Assembly (NCBI GenBank): GCA_031274855.1 | Contig: JAISPO010000002.1 | Coordinates: forward strand, 1-8,017 | Direction: 5' to 3' | Length of the DNA stretch: 8,017 nt | Source of the DNA: Zoogloeaceae bacterium | GTDB lineage: Bacteria > Pseudomonadota > Gammaproteobacteria > Burkholderiales > Rhodocyclaceae | Shown: in pieces, positions 1 through 6,540 of the stretch | Position numbering within the stretch: position 1 is the stretch's first letter | Layout of the letters: the number at the start of each line of letters is the position of its first letter | Notes under the pieces: generated by a model | What the model saw: only the letters and a program-made list of their open reading frames with translations | Database searches by the model: none | Told to the model about the DNA's origin: nothing | Position numbers and translations under genes: made by a program

Positions 1-28
1 CCTGAACCCTGTCTCCTGAAACCTGACT
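1..28 (+). repeat. Heptamer array A (CCTGNNN), four units
   Basis: Four consecutive 7-bp units read CCTGAAC, CCTGTCT, CCTGAAA and CCTGACT. Each has an invariant CCTG followed by three variable bases. The array forms the outer end of the left palindrome arm and may continue beyond the window. It resembles the short tandem heptanucleotide repeats known from intergenic DNA of some bacteria; no function is known to me. Confidence 0.75.
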
Positions 29-154
29 TGCTTAGTTCTTAAAACCCTTCTAATATCTCAAATGCTGTTGTTTTGAATGTTCTTTTCAAGGGTTGAATTT
101 TTCAATAATTCACATTAAGAATGGAGCGTAACATCATGAATGTCAACAGCTTTT

Positions 155-203
155 TGGCGGCGGCGGCGGGCGCCCGGGGGGGGGCGCGGCGCCCCGCCCC
201 CCC
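155..203. repeat. G/C-only low-complexity centre of the palindrome
   Basis: From 156 to 203 there is not one A or T. The stretch contains four GGC triplets (156-167), a GGGCGCCC palindrome (168-175), a run of nine G (176-184) and a C-rich tail ending in seven C (197-203). The G run and the C tail can pair, so this segment forms its own apical hairpin on top of the long arms. It contrasts sharply with the AT-rich arms. It could be a real structured loop or low-complexity assembly noise at a sequence that is hard to read. Confidence 0.8.
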
Positions 204-329
204 AAAAGCTGTTTACATTCATGATGTTACGCTCCGTTCTTAATGTGAATTATTGAGAAATTCAACCCTTGAAAAGAACATTCAAAACAACAGCATTTGA
301 GATATTAGAAGGGTTTTAAGAACTAAGCA

Positions 330-370
330 AGTCAGGTTTCAGGATACAGGGTTCAGGTTCCAGGATTCAG
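330..370 (-). repeat. Heptamer array B (CCTGNNN, reverse orientation)
   Basis: Read on the minus strand, this stretch has five full CCTGNNN units plus a partial one. On the plus strand they appear as NNNCAGG. The units at 330-357 mirror array A as part of the inverted repeat. The array then continues past the palindrome for about two more units (358-370), so the heptamers are not just a by-product of the palindrome. Confidence 0.75.
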
Positions 371-377
371 TAAAGTT

Positions 378-406
378 TGTTGAGGCTCGCGCAGCGAGCC
401 TCAACA
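378..406. repeat. Perfect 13-bp stem-loop between heptamer arrays
   Basis: TGTTGAGGCTCGC (378-390), a GCA loop (391-393) and GCGAGCCTCAACA (394-406) form a perfect hairpin. No T-tract follows on either strand, so it is not a convincing intrinsic terminator. It sits midway between array B (reverse) and array C (forward), at the centre of a second, looser inverted arrangement. A REP-like intergenic palindrome is the closest general description; its role is unknown. Confidence 0.75.
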
Positions 407-412
407 TCAAAA

Positions 413-462
413 TCTGTAACCTGAAACCTGTATCCTGTATCCTGTAACCTGAACCCTGTATC
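413..462 (+). repeat. Heptamer array C (CCTGNNN), six units
   Basis: After one degenerate unit (TCTGTAA, 413-419) come six exact heptamers from 420 to 461: CCTGAAA, CCTGTAT, CCTGTAT, CCTGTAA, CCTGAAC and CCTGTAT. Its orientation is opposite to array B and the same as array A. The array ends about 100 bp before the first gene. The remaining stretch 463-566 carries no recognisable promoter. Confidence 0.8.
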
Positions 463-566
463 AAGGCGCACAGGAATAGAATTCCAACCCACTTTGACCC
501 GTCCTTTTGTTTTGCTGGAGGAGTCTGAGGATGATTTCCCCTCCACTTGCTGAAGTGAGTTCCATC

Positions 567-1004
567 ATGAAAAAACTGGTTTTCCTGTTGGTTGCGCTAC
601 TGGTCAACGTCTTTGCCCATGCCTATGACGGCTTGGGATATCCGTTTACCGGCAAAACCGCAGCCGAAGCGCAACCCTTCGTACCAGACAATTCCGCCAG
701 CGCGGCGGGCTACACCGTTCAAGTCACCATGGAAGGTGAAACCGTCGTCAAGGAATATGTCGATAACAACTACATTATTTTTGCCGTCACTTGGTCCGGC
801 GTCATCCTTCCCGATTTGTCCGCCCTGCTCGGTCAATACGCCCGCCATGACGGCAAGGAGCGAGGCAGCGGCTTAAGGCACAGAGTGATCGAGGATAACG
901 ACTTGGTGGTGTCCAAAAATTATTCCAGCCGCTCCAAAAGAGGCTACGCTTATTTGAAAAGCAAGCTTCCGGCCCAATTCGATCCGGCCCTGCTGGCGCC
1001 ATAA
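567..1004 (+). CDS. Exported DUF2844-like protein
   Basis: This encodes 145 residues of unknown function. The N-terminus MKKLVFLLVALLVNVFAHA is a classical Sec signal peptide with a probable cut after AHA (about residue 19), so the mature protein is periplasmic or secreted. The core, with YTVQVTMEGETVVKEY, then FAVTWSG and LPDLSALLGQY, is the pattern I associate with DUF2844, a small beta-proteobacterial family often encoded next to DUF3443 proteins, as here. The start at 567 is chosen because it places the signal peptide at the N-terminus. An in-frame ATG at 531 has a better Shine-Dalgarno (GGAGGAG, 517-523, 7-nt spacing) and would add 12 residues (MISPPLAEVSSI), so the start is uncertain. 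Only 28 bases separate it from the next gene, so the two are probably co-transcribed. Family assignment is from memory of the pattern; the function is not known. Confidence 0.8.
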   Translation: MKKLVFLLVALLVNVFAHAYDGLGYPFTGKTAAEAQPFVPDNSASAAGYTVQVTMEGETVVKEYVDNNYIIFAVTWSGVILPDLSALLGQYARHDGKERGSGLRHRVIEDNDLVVSKNYSSRSKRGYAYLKSKLPAQFDPALLAP

Positions 1005-1032
1005 CGCGCTCCACGCGCAAAAGGAAAGCATC

Positions 1033-2373
1033 GTGAAAAAAGGATTGCTGGGTTTGTTGATCGTTCTGCTCTGTGCCTGCGGTGGTGGCGGCGGCAGTAG
1101 TGACGGCAGCAGTGGTGGTGGTGGTGGAGGCGGTGGTGGAGGCGGAGGAGGAAGTAGCGGCACAGGCCCCTCTACACCCACAGGAACCAATGGGGTTATT
1201 CCGGTCACGGTCAACTCGGGACCCAATCGTAATTATCTGAACGGACTTTTCGGCGCCATTACGATTTGCAAAAACGCCACCGGTCCTATCAGCAATCCTG
1301 ACAATTGCGCCACGATCAATAATGTTATTTTCGATACCGGATCAACGGGGATTCGCCTGTTGGCTTCGGCTCTGCCAGCGGGTTTCAGCCTCCCCGCCAG
1401 TCCGGCAGGGGATAGCGCGACGTATTCAAACTGCGGGGTGTTTGCCAGCGGTTACACTTGGGGCGACATAAGCTCGGTCTTCGTCGAGTTGGGTGGAATC
1501 CGCAGCACTCAAAAAATTCCCCTTCAATTGATAGGTCAATCGAAGCGCTCCGCTCCATCCGCTTGCACCAGCGGCAACGGAAAGTCGCTGAATACCCTGG
1601 CTTCGCTAGGGTCCAACGGCATTGTCGGCATTGGCCTGTTTGTTCGAGATTGCGGTAATAAATGCGCATCGAACATCAACAACAACTATTACTACACTTG
1701 CACTCCCTCTTCTTGCACCTCCACAGCCATGCCGCTGGCCTCGCAACTGACCAATCCGGTCGCGGTGATGCCGGCTTCTTATAACAACGGCACAGTGCTT
1801 GCGCTCAACTCTGTTGCAAGCCGCGGCGCTCAATCCGTTACAGGTTCGCTTTATTTGGGTATCGGCACCTCATCCGGCAATAGCATTCCGGCGCCGGCAG
1901 TCATCAATGCCAGTAACATCGGCACCATTACTGTCACCATGAACGGGACGAAATTCGAACGGAGTTTCATGGACAGCGGAACCAGCGGTTACGCGATGGA
2001 TGCAAGCCTTTCCGCCATTTCCGCGATACTCCCCCGCTGTACCGCACCAAGCTACACTGCCTTTCTTTGCCCCGATCCCTCCTACAGCACGGCGTTGACT
2101 CTCAATAATGCCGCCAACACTCAGAGCGGAACGGCTTTGATAACGATTGTCCATGCGCAAAACCTGTTTAACGGTTGCTCCGGTTGTTTTGCTTTCAACA
2201 ATGTCGGATTTGATCTGGGCAAAGGCTGGTCCCAGTCGATTGATCTGGGCTTGAGCTTTTTCTTTGGCAAAAAGATCGCCACCGGTTTGGAGGAAACTTC
2301 CGCCTGGGTTGACGGCAACACCAGCGGGACACCCTATATCGGCCCCTATTTCGCCTACCCCTCCGGTAGCTGA
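1033..2373 (+). CDS. DUF3443-like lipoprotein with pepsin-type aspartic peptidase motifs
   Basis: This encodes 446 residues from a GTG start, with AAGGAAAG seven bases upstream. The N-terminus is a lipoprotein signal: a hydrophobic stretch, then LCAC with the lipidated Cys at residue 16. A low-complexity linker follows, including 13 consecutive Gly (28-40). The globular domain starts near VIPVTVNSGPN (55-65). It carries the landmarks of a two-lobed pepsin-type peptidase. These are DTGSTG at 101-106, a flap-like segment from Y131 to G154, NGIVGIG at 195-201 (compare DGILGLG in pepsins), a second DSGTSG at 314-319, and a C-terminal IDLGLSFFFG block. I count 12 cysteines in the mature domain, compatible with disulfides outside the cytoplasm. 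DUF3443 family membership is recognised from the overall pattern and the DUF2844 neighbour. Proteolytic activity is inference; substrate and role are unknown. Confidence 0.82.
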   Translation: MKKGLLGLLIVLLCACGGGGGSSDGSSGGGGGGGGGGGGGSSGTGPSTPTGTNGVIPVTVNSGPNRNYLNGLFGAITICKNATGPISNPDNCATINNVIFDTGSTGIRLLASALPAGFSLPASPAGDSATYSNCGVFASGYTWGDISSVFVELGGIRSTQKIPLQLIGQSKRSAPSACTSGNGKSLNTLASLGSNGIVGIGLFVRDCGNKCASNINNNYYYTCTPSSCTSTAMPLASQLTNPVAVMPASYNNGTVLALNSVASRGAQSVTGSLYLGIGTSSGNSIPAPAVINASNIGTITVTMNGTKFERSFMDSGTSGYAMDASLSAISAILPRCTAPSYTAFLCPDPSYSTALTLNNAANTQSGTALITIVHAQNLFNGCSGCFAFNNVGFDLGKGWSQSIDLGLSFFFGKKIATGLEETSAWVDGNTSGTPYIGPYFAYPSGS

Positions 2374-2402
2374 TGCCGCCAAGGCGCAGGTCAAAACTGC
2401 GC

Positions 2403-2408
2403 TAAAAT
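2403..2408 (+). promoter_or_regulatory. Possible -10 box for the btuBCD leader
   Basis: TAAAAT matches the sigma-70 -10 consensus at five of six positions. It lies about 45 bases before the riboswitch aptamer, a sensible place for its promoter. No convincing -35 hexamer is seen 16-18 bases upstream, so this is a weak call. No terminator is visible between the preceding gene and this site, so read-through from upstream is also possible. Confidence 0.3.
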
Positions 2409-2449
2409 CGCCGCCGTTTGTGGTGCCCGCCCGCCCCAGTCAATATCGG

Positions 2450-2609
2450 GCGTTCGGGTGAAACGGGAAACAGGTGCGCCGGCTTCTGCCGGTAATGCCT
2501 GTGCTGCCCCCGCAACGGTAAGGAAGTGCGGGTGCGTCGATTTGCCACTGGGGAATAATTTCCCGGGAAGGCGGCGCATCAAGACTTTCAAGCCCGGAGA
2601 CCGGCCACG
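2450..2609 (+). promoter_or_regulatory. Cobalamin (B12) riboswitch
   Basis: The conserved blocks of the cobalamin aptamer appear in order. They are GGGTGAAACGGGAA (2456-2469), an arm with CCGGC/GCCGG (2479-2483 with 2488-2492), GCCCCCGCAACGGTAA (2506-2521), the B12 box GCCACTG (2544-2550), GGGAAGGC (2565-2572) and the closing GCCCGGAGACCGGCC (2592-2606). This layout matches adenosylcobalamin-type leaders of B12 uptake genes. It lies directly upstream of btuB on the same strand, which fits its known role of repressing uptake genes when cobalamin is abundant. The outer boundaries are approximate because the P1 stem is not clear by eye. Confidence 0.95.
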
Positions 2610-2629
2610 AACACGGTTGGAAATGCCGC

Positions 2630-2664
2630 GGGAGGCGGCAGCCGGTGTCGGCTGCTCGGCTCCC
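2630..2664 (+). promoter_or_regulatory. Hairpin in riboswitch expression platform
   Basis: A perfect 7-bp stem GCAGCCG/CGGCTGC (2638-2644 with 2649-2655, loop GTGT) sits inside an outer GGGAG/CTCCC pairing (2630-2634 with 2660-2664). The CTCCC is also complementary to the btuB Shine-Dalgarno GGGAG at 2718-2722, so the two pairings are mutually exclusive. No T-tract follows, which points to translational rather than transcriptional control. The structure is read directly; the switching role is inference. Confidence 0.5.
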
Positions 2665-2729
2665 CGATTATTTCCGTTCAGCAATGTGCCGGTGTGCGGG
2701 AATGCGCGCCGCTCAGCGGGAGTCTCTCC

Positions 2730-4700
2730 ATGCAGCAACAACACCTTATCGCCGCGGCCGTCGCAGCCCTCGGCTTTTCCCAATCCGCTCTCGCTATTGA
2801 TGACGCAGACGAAGCAACCGTCATTGTCACCGCCACCCGTTTTACCGATGCCGATCCGCGCATTCCGGCCAACATCAGCGTCATTACGCGGCAGGACATT
2901 GCCGCCATCCCCTCGGCCACCTTGCCGGAGATCCTGAAAGTGCGGGCGGGCATCGACATCCGCAGCATTTCCGGCGGCCTCGGCATCGACGCCGTCGCCG
3001 ATCTGCGCGGCTTTGGCGACACCGCCGGCAGCAACACCCTGATTCTCGTCGATGGTCTGCGCATCAACCCGATCGACATGGGTTCGATCAGCTGGTCGGC
3101 CATTCCGCTGGCTGCTGTGCAGCGCATCGAAATCATCCGCGGTTCCGGCACGGTGCTTTACGGTGACCGCGCCAGCGGCGGCGTCATCAACATCATCACC
3201 GACAAGTCCGGCGCGCCGGCGGCTTCCGTTACAGCTGGCGCGGGCAATCTCGGCTTTCGCAGCGTCGACGGCCATCTGGCCGGCGGCGGCGAGCAGGTCT
3301 ATTTCAATCTGGCCGCCCGCCATGCCGAGGCATCCGGCTGGCGTGAAAACAGCCAGCAGAATCAGGACAGCCTGTCTGGCCGCGCCGGGCTGCGCCTGCC
3401 ATCCGGCGATGTCTTCCTCGATTTCGCCGCTTACCGCGACAAGTCCGGCCTGCCGAACGCCCTGCTCAGCGCTGCCTATGCCAGTAATCCACGCACGGCT
3501 AGTGCGCCTGAGGATACCCAGTCGCGCAATGGCTACCGGCTGCGTCCCGGCGCGCGCCTCGACATCACCGGCACGCTGACGTTCGAAGCGGAAATCGGCG
3601 CGGAGCAGGAGGATCGCCACGGCAACTTCCGATCATTCAACAGCACCTACTCAGCCAGCAAAGAAAACCTCTCGGCGACGCCGCGGCTGCGCTGGCGTCA
3701 TGGCGTGGGTACGCTCAGCAGCGAAAGCGTGATCGGCTTCGATTATTACCGCGGCACCGTCAAGTCCAGCTACTCGTCGTCGCCCCGCCAGAACGCCGAT
3801 CAAATCAGTTCATCCCTGTACCTGCAAAACTCGACCGCGTTGAGCGATGAGTGGACGCTCACTATCGGCGGGCGTCGCCAGCGCATGACACAAAATGCCC
3901 ATCAGGATGAATATCCGGCCTGGTTCCAGCCCGCGCTCGACGGCAAGGCGACGCGCACGCTGAATGCCGCCGACCTCGGCCTCAGCTACGCCAGCGGGGG
4001 CTGGCGCGTTTATGGCCGCGCCGGTTCGACTTACCGCTTCGCCAATACCGATGAACTGTTCGGTTATGACAACGCCTTGTTCGTGCCGAAATTCGCCGGT
4101 GATCTGCGCCCCCAGCATGGCCGGATCGGCGAGCTTGGCGGTTCGCTGCGCACGGGCACGGTGGATATGCGCATCGCAGCTTACCGGCTGGATTTGACCG
4201 ACGAGATCGGCTACGACGACACCGCCAGCGCCAATGTCAATTTCGATCCGACGCGCCGTCAGGGCATCGAGGCGGAATTCGGCTGGCGGATTGGCGGCGG
4301 CGTGAAGGCGCAGGCGGCCTATACCTACACTGACGCCCATTTCCGCGACGGCCCTGATGCCGGTAAAAACATCCCGCTCGTGGCGAAACACATGGCGACG
4401 CTCCAAATCGGATGGGACGGCGGCAAAGCCGGAACTTACGATGTGCTCACCCGTTACATCGGCCACCGCCGCTACAGCGGCGATTACGCCAATCAGCGCG
4501 GCTGGCTGGCCGGTTACACGCTGACGGATCTGCAAGCCAGTTGGAAGCTCAAGCCCTGGACAGTCACGGCGCGTCTGCTCAATGCCTTCGATAAACGCTA
4601 CGCGCCCTTCGCCGGTTACTCAACCTTTTCCGCGGATTATTACTATTATCCGGGCGATGGACGTTCCTTCCAGTTAGCCGCCCGTTACGATTTCTTCTGA
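2730..4700 (+). CDS. btuB: TonB-dependent outer-membrane cobalamin receptor BtuB
   Basis: This encodes 656 residues. The protein is the outer-membrane gate for vitamin B12, energised by TonB. A signal peptide (residues 1-22, cut after ALA) precedes a TonB box in ATVIVTATR (29-37). The plug domain follows, with ISVITRQDI, DLRGFG, ILVDGLRIN and the closing IEIIRGSGTVLYGDRASGGVINII. The rest is a 22-strand-type beta barrel ending in NAFDKRYAPF and a C-terminal FQLAARYDFF, with the terminal Phe expected for BAM insertion. The start at 2730 has GGGAG seven bases upstream and gives a proper signal peptide; an in-frame GTG at 2694 would put 12 odd residues before it. Specificity for cobalamin, rather than siderophores, rests on the riboswitch upstream and the btuCD genes directly downstream. 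Confidence 0.95.
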   Translation: MQQQHLIAAAVAALGFSQSALAIDDADEATVIVTATRFTDADPRIPANISVITRQDIAAIPSATLPEILKVRAGIDIRSISGGLGIDAVADLRGFGDTAGSNTLILVDGLRINPIDMGSISWSAIPLAAVQRIEIIRGSGTVLYGDRASGGVINIITDKSGAPAASVTAGAGNLGFRSVDGHLAGGGEQVYFNLAARHAEASGWRENSQQNQDSLSGRAGLRLPSGDVFLDFAAYRDKSGLPNALLSAAYASNPRTASAPEDTQSRNGYRLRPGARLDITGTLTFEAEIGAEQEDRHGNFRSFNSTYSASKENLSATPRLRWRHGVGTLSSESVIGFDYYRGTVKSSYSSSPRQNADQISSSLYLQNSTALSDEWTLTIGGRRQRMTQNAHQDEYPAWFQPALDGKATRTLNAADLGLSYASGGWRVYGRAGSTYRFANTDELFGYDNALFVPKFAGDLRPQHGRIGELGGSLRTGTVDMRIAAYRLDLTDEIGYDDTASANVNFDPTRRQGIEAEFGWRIGGGVKAQAAYTYTDAHFRDGPDAGKNIPLVAKHMATLQIGWDGGKAGTYDVLTRYIGHRRYSGDYANQRGWLAGYTLTDLQASWKLKPWTVTARLLNAFDKRYAPFAGYSTFSADYYYYPGDGRSFQLAARYDFF

Positions 4701-4704
4701 CCTC

Positions 4705-5682
4705 ATGCCCTCACACCGCCGCGCCCTGCTCGTTCTGCTGCTGCTGACTGCCCTGTCGGTCGCCAGTTTGGGCGTCGCGCTCGCGGCAGGCAGTATGGCG
4801 CTGTCTCTGGGTGAGTTGTGGGCCATGCTTTCCGGCGCGAACGATACGGCGCGTACCATCGTTATCGACCTGCGCCTACCGCGCGCGCTGGCCGCTTTCG
4901 CCTGCGGCGGCCTGCTGGCACTGGCCGGCGCACTGATGCAGGTGCTGCTGCGTAACCCGCTGGCCGACCCCTATGTGCTGGGCATTTCCGGCGGAGCCGG
5001 TGTTGGCGCGTTGACCGCGATGCTGCTGGGGCTGACCGGCCTCGGCGTCCCCAGCTTCGCTTTCGCGGGGGCGCTGGCAACCATTGTGCTGGTGTTCGGG
5101 CTGGCCCGTAATGACGGCAGTTCGACACAAACGCCTCTTCTGCTGACCGGCGTGGTCGTCGCCGCCGGTTGCGGGGCGCTGGTCGCGTTGATTTTGACGC
5201 TTGCGCCGGAACAGAAAGTGCATGGCATGTTGTTCTGGCTGATGGGCGACCTCTCGCAGTCGGCCACTCCGCTACCGGCATTGGGCGTGTTGCTGGCCGC
5301 GCTTGCCGTGGCGCTGCCCTTCGCCTGCGAATTGAATTTGCTGGCGCGGGGCGCGGAACAAGCCTTGGCCTTGGGCGTGGCCGTGCCTACCCTGCGCCGC
5401 ATCGTCTATGTCACTGCCTCACTGGCGACTGCCGCCGCCGTAACGACCGCCGGTTCAATCGGCTTCATCGGGCTGATCGTGCCGCATCTCGTGCGCCTTG
5501 CCATCGGCAACGATCAACGCCTGCTGTTGCCCGCCGCCGCGCTGGCCGGCGGCAGCCTGCTGACGCTGGCCGATACCGCCGCCCGCACCGTCGCCGCGCC
5601 CATTCAGTTGCCGGTCGGCGTGCTGACCGCGCTGATCGGCGTGCCGGTATTTCTCTACCTGCTTGGCAGGAGCCGCCCGTGA
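4705..5682 (+). CDS. btuC: Cobalamin ABC transporter permease BtuC
   Basis: This encodes 325 residues of the FecCD/BtuC permease family, normally a homodimer with ten transmembrane helices per subunit; the sequence is hydrophobic throughout. Family hallmarks are LRLPRALAAFACGG (56-69), then GALMQVLLRNPLADPYVLG and, near the end, GSIGFIGLIVPHLVRL, which includes the cytoplasmic coupling region that contacts the ATPase. Arg57 and Arg60 match the LPR arginine region that docks the binding protein in E. coli BtuC. The ATG is four bases after the btuB stop and has no visible Shine-Dalgarno, so translational coupling to btuB is likely. The B12 substrate is assigned from the riboswitch-btuB context, since related permeases carry siderophores or haem. 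Confidence 0.93.
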   Translation: MPSHRRALLVLLLLTALSVASLGVALAAGSMALSLGELWAMLSGANDTARTIVIDLRLPRALAAFACGGLLALAGALMQVLLRNPLADPYVLGISGGAGVGALTAMLLGLTGLGVPSFAFAGALATIVLVFGLARNDGSSTQTPLLLTGVVVAAGCGALVALILTLAPEQKVHGMLFWLMGDLSQSATPLPALGVLLAALAVALPFACELNLLARGAEQALALGVAVPTLRRIVYVTASLATAAAVTTAGSIGFIGLIVPHLVRLAIGNDQRLLLPAAALAGGSLLTLADTAARTVAAPIQLPVGVLTALIGVPVFLYLLGRSRP

Positions 5683-6449
5683 TTCTGTCGGCGCGGCAAC
5701 TCTCGGTCAGCATCGGTCTGCACAAGGTCTGCCTTGGGCTGGATCTCGATCTCGCTGCCGGTACGCGGCTGGCCATTCTCGGCCGCAATGGCGCGGGCAA
5801 ATCGACGCTGCTCGCCACGCTCGCCGGTCTGCGGCCCGCCGATGCCGGTACGCTGCTGCTCGAAGGCAAATCCTACGCGGAACACGGCCTGCGCAACGCC
5901 GCCAAGTTGCGCGGCTGGCTTGGGCAGGATCGCAGCGACCCCTTTGCCACCACTGTGCTGGAAACCGTGCTGACCGGCCGCCATCCGCACCTTGGCCGTT
6001 GGGGCTGGGAAGCGGCCGCTGATGTCGACCTCGCCCGCAAGACGCTGGCGGCAATGGGGCTGGCCAACATGGAGGCGCGGGAAGTGCACACGCTCTCAGG
6101 CGGCGAACGGCAGCGCGTCGCCATCGCCGCGTTGCTGGCTCAGACGCCGCGCCTTTACCTGCTCGACGAACCGCTCGCCCATCTCGACCTCAATCACCGG
6201 ATCGCCACGCTTGATCTGCTGTCGCGGCGCGCGCGCAATGAAGGCAGCGCCGTTGTCATGGTGCTGCACGACCCCAATTTCGCGCTGCGCTTTTGCGATC
6301 AGGCGCTGCTATTGTTCGGCGACAGCCGGCACATCGCCGGTCCGGTATCGGCAGTCATCGACGCGCAGACCCTGAGCAGCCTTTACGGCTACCCGATGAA
6401 GCCGCTCGTCACAGCGGATTTCCCCCAGCCCATTTTCGTACCGGAATAG
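5679..6449 (+). CDS. btuD: Cobalamin ABC transporter ATPase BtuD
   Basis: This encodes 256 residues from a GTG start that overlaps the btuC stop as GTGA. AGGAG (5668-5672) is six bases upstream. All ABC ATPase motifs are intact: Walker A GRNGAGKST (35-43), Q-loop Gln83, signature LSGGERQR (139-146), Walker B LYLLDEP (159-165), D-loop AHLD (167-170) and switch His197 in VLHD. It powers uptake through BtuC on the cytoplasmic face. The family includes siderophore ATPases such as FecE/FhuC; the B12 assignment comes from operon context. It is the last gene of the riboswitch-controlled operon; no clear intrinsic terminator follows in 6450-6540. Confidence 0.93.
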   Translation: MILSARQLSVSIGLHKVCLGLDLDLAAGTRLAILGRNGAGKSTLLATLAGLRPADAGTLLLEGKSYAEHGLRNAAKLRGWLGQDRSDPFATTVLETVLTGRHPHLGRWGWEAAADVDLARKTLAAMGLANMEAREVHTLSGGERQRVAIAALLAQTPRLYLLDEPLAHLDLNHRIATLDLLSRRARNEGSAVVMVLHDPNFALRFCDQALLLFGDSRHIAGPVSAVIDAQTLSSLYGYPMKPLVTADFPQPIFVPE

Positions 6450-6540
6450 CCCTGAAAACCGGCTGTTGCAGCGCACTCGCCATGCGGAAATACTTGGCAT
6501 TAACAAAAACATAACCTATTATTTCAAAACAATAAAACTA

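Larger units (their letters stand above)
1..357. repeat. Long imperfect inverted repeat (154-bp arms)
   Basis: The arm at 1-154 is the reverse complement of 204-357. The register is constant (paired positions sum to 358) with no insertions or deletions. I find four non-complementary pairs: 13/345, 101/257, 122/236 and 144/214, so the arms are about 97% identical. The arms are AT-rich, while the 49-nt spacer is almost pure G+C. No open reading frame of useful length and no transposase lies in it. Transcribed, it would form a hairpin of about 150 bp. Because it starts at the first base of the window, its left end may be truncated. It could be a genuine palindromic element or a fold-back artefact at a contig end. 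The substitutions without indels argue mildly against a simple fold-back of one molecule. Function unknown. Confidence 0.9.

Noticed and set aside
1..357. Insertion sequence with terminal inverted repeats
   Set aside because: The spacer is only 49 bases and no transposase or target-site duplication is visible. A MITE-like origin cannot be excluded but is unsupported.
378..406. Intrinsic terminator
   Set aside because: There is no T-tract on either strand and no gene ending nearby.
1..462. CRISPR array or retron-like noncoding RNA
   Set aside because: The heptamer units are far too short and lack spacers, so they are not CRISPR. The long inverted repeat recalls retron RNAs, but no reverse transcriptase is encoded anywhere in the window.
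494..522. Sigma-70 promoter with TTGACC at 494-499
   Set aside because: The position for the -10 box reads GGAGGA, which is the Shine-Dalgarno-like stretch, so no -10 element supports it.
873..1226. Proline-rich open frame on the minus strand
   Set aside because: Its polyproline is the complement of the polyglycine codons of the DUF3443-like gene. It spans two real genes.
2694..2729. Upstream GTG start for btuB
   Set aside because: It would add 12 residues before the signal peptide, and the good Shine-Dalgarno is placed for the ATG at 2730.
2391..3620. 409-codon open frame on the minus strand
   Set aside because: It lies antisense to the riboswitch and btuB, has low-complexity Ala/Gly/Asp composition and no recognisable domain. 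It is a by-product of high-GC third positions in btuB.
3810..4535. 241-codon open frame on the minus strand
   Set aside because: It is antisense to the btuB barrel region, where the plus-strand protein is clearly conserved, and has no motifs of its own.
5169..5678. Long N-terminal extension of btuD
   Set aside because: This stretch overlaps conserved btuC coding sequence, is Arg-rich without motifs, and the ABC domain begins normally at the GTG at 5679.
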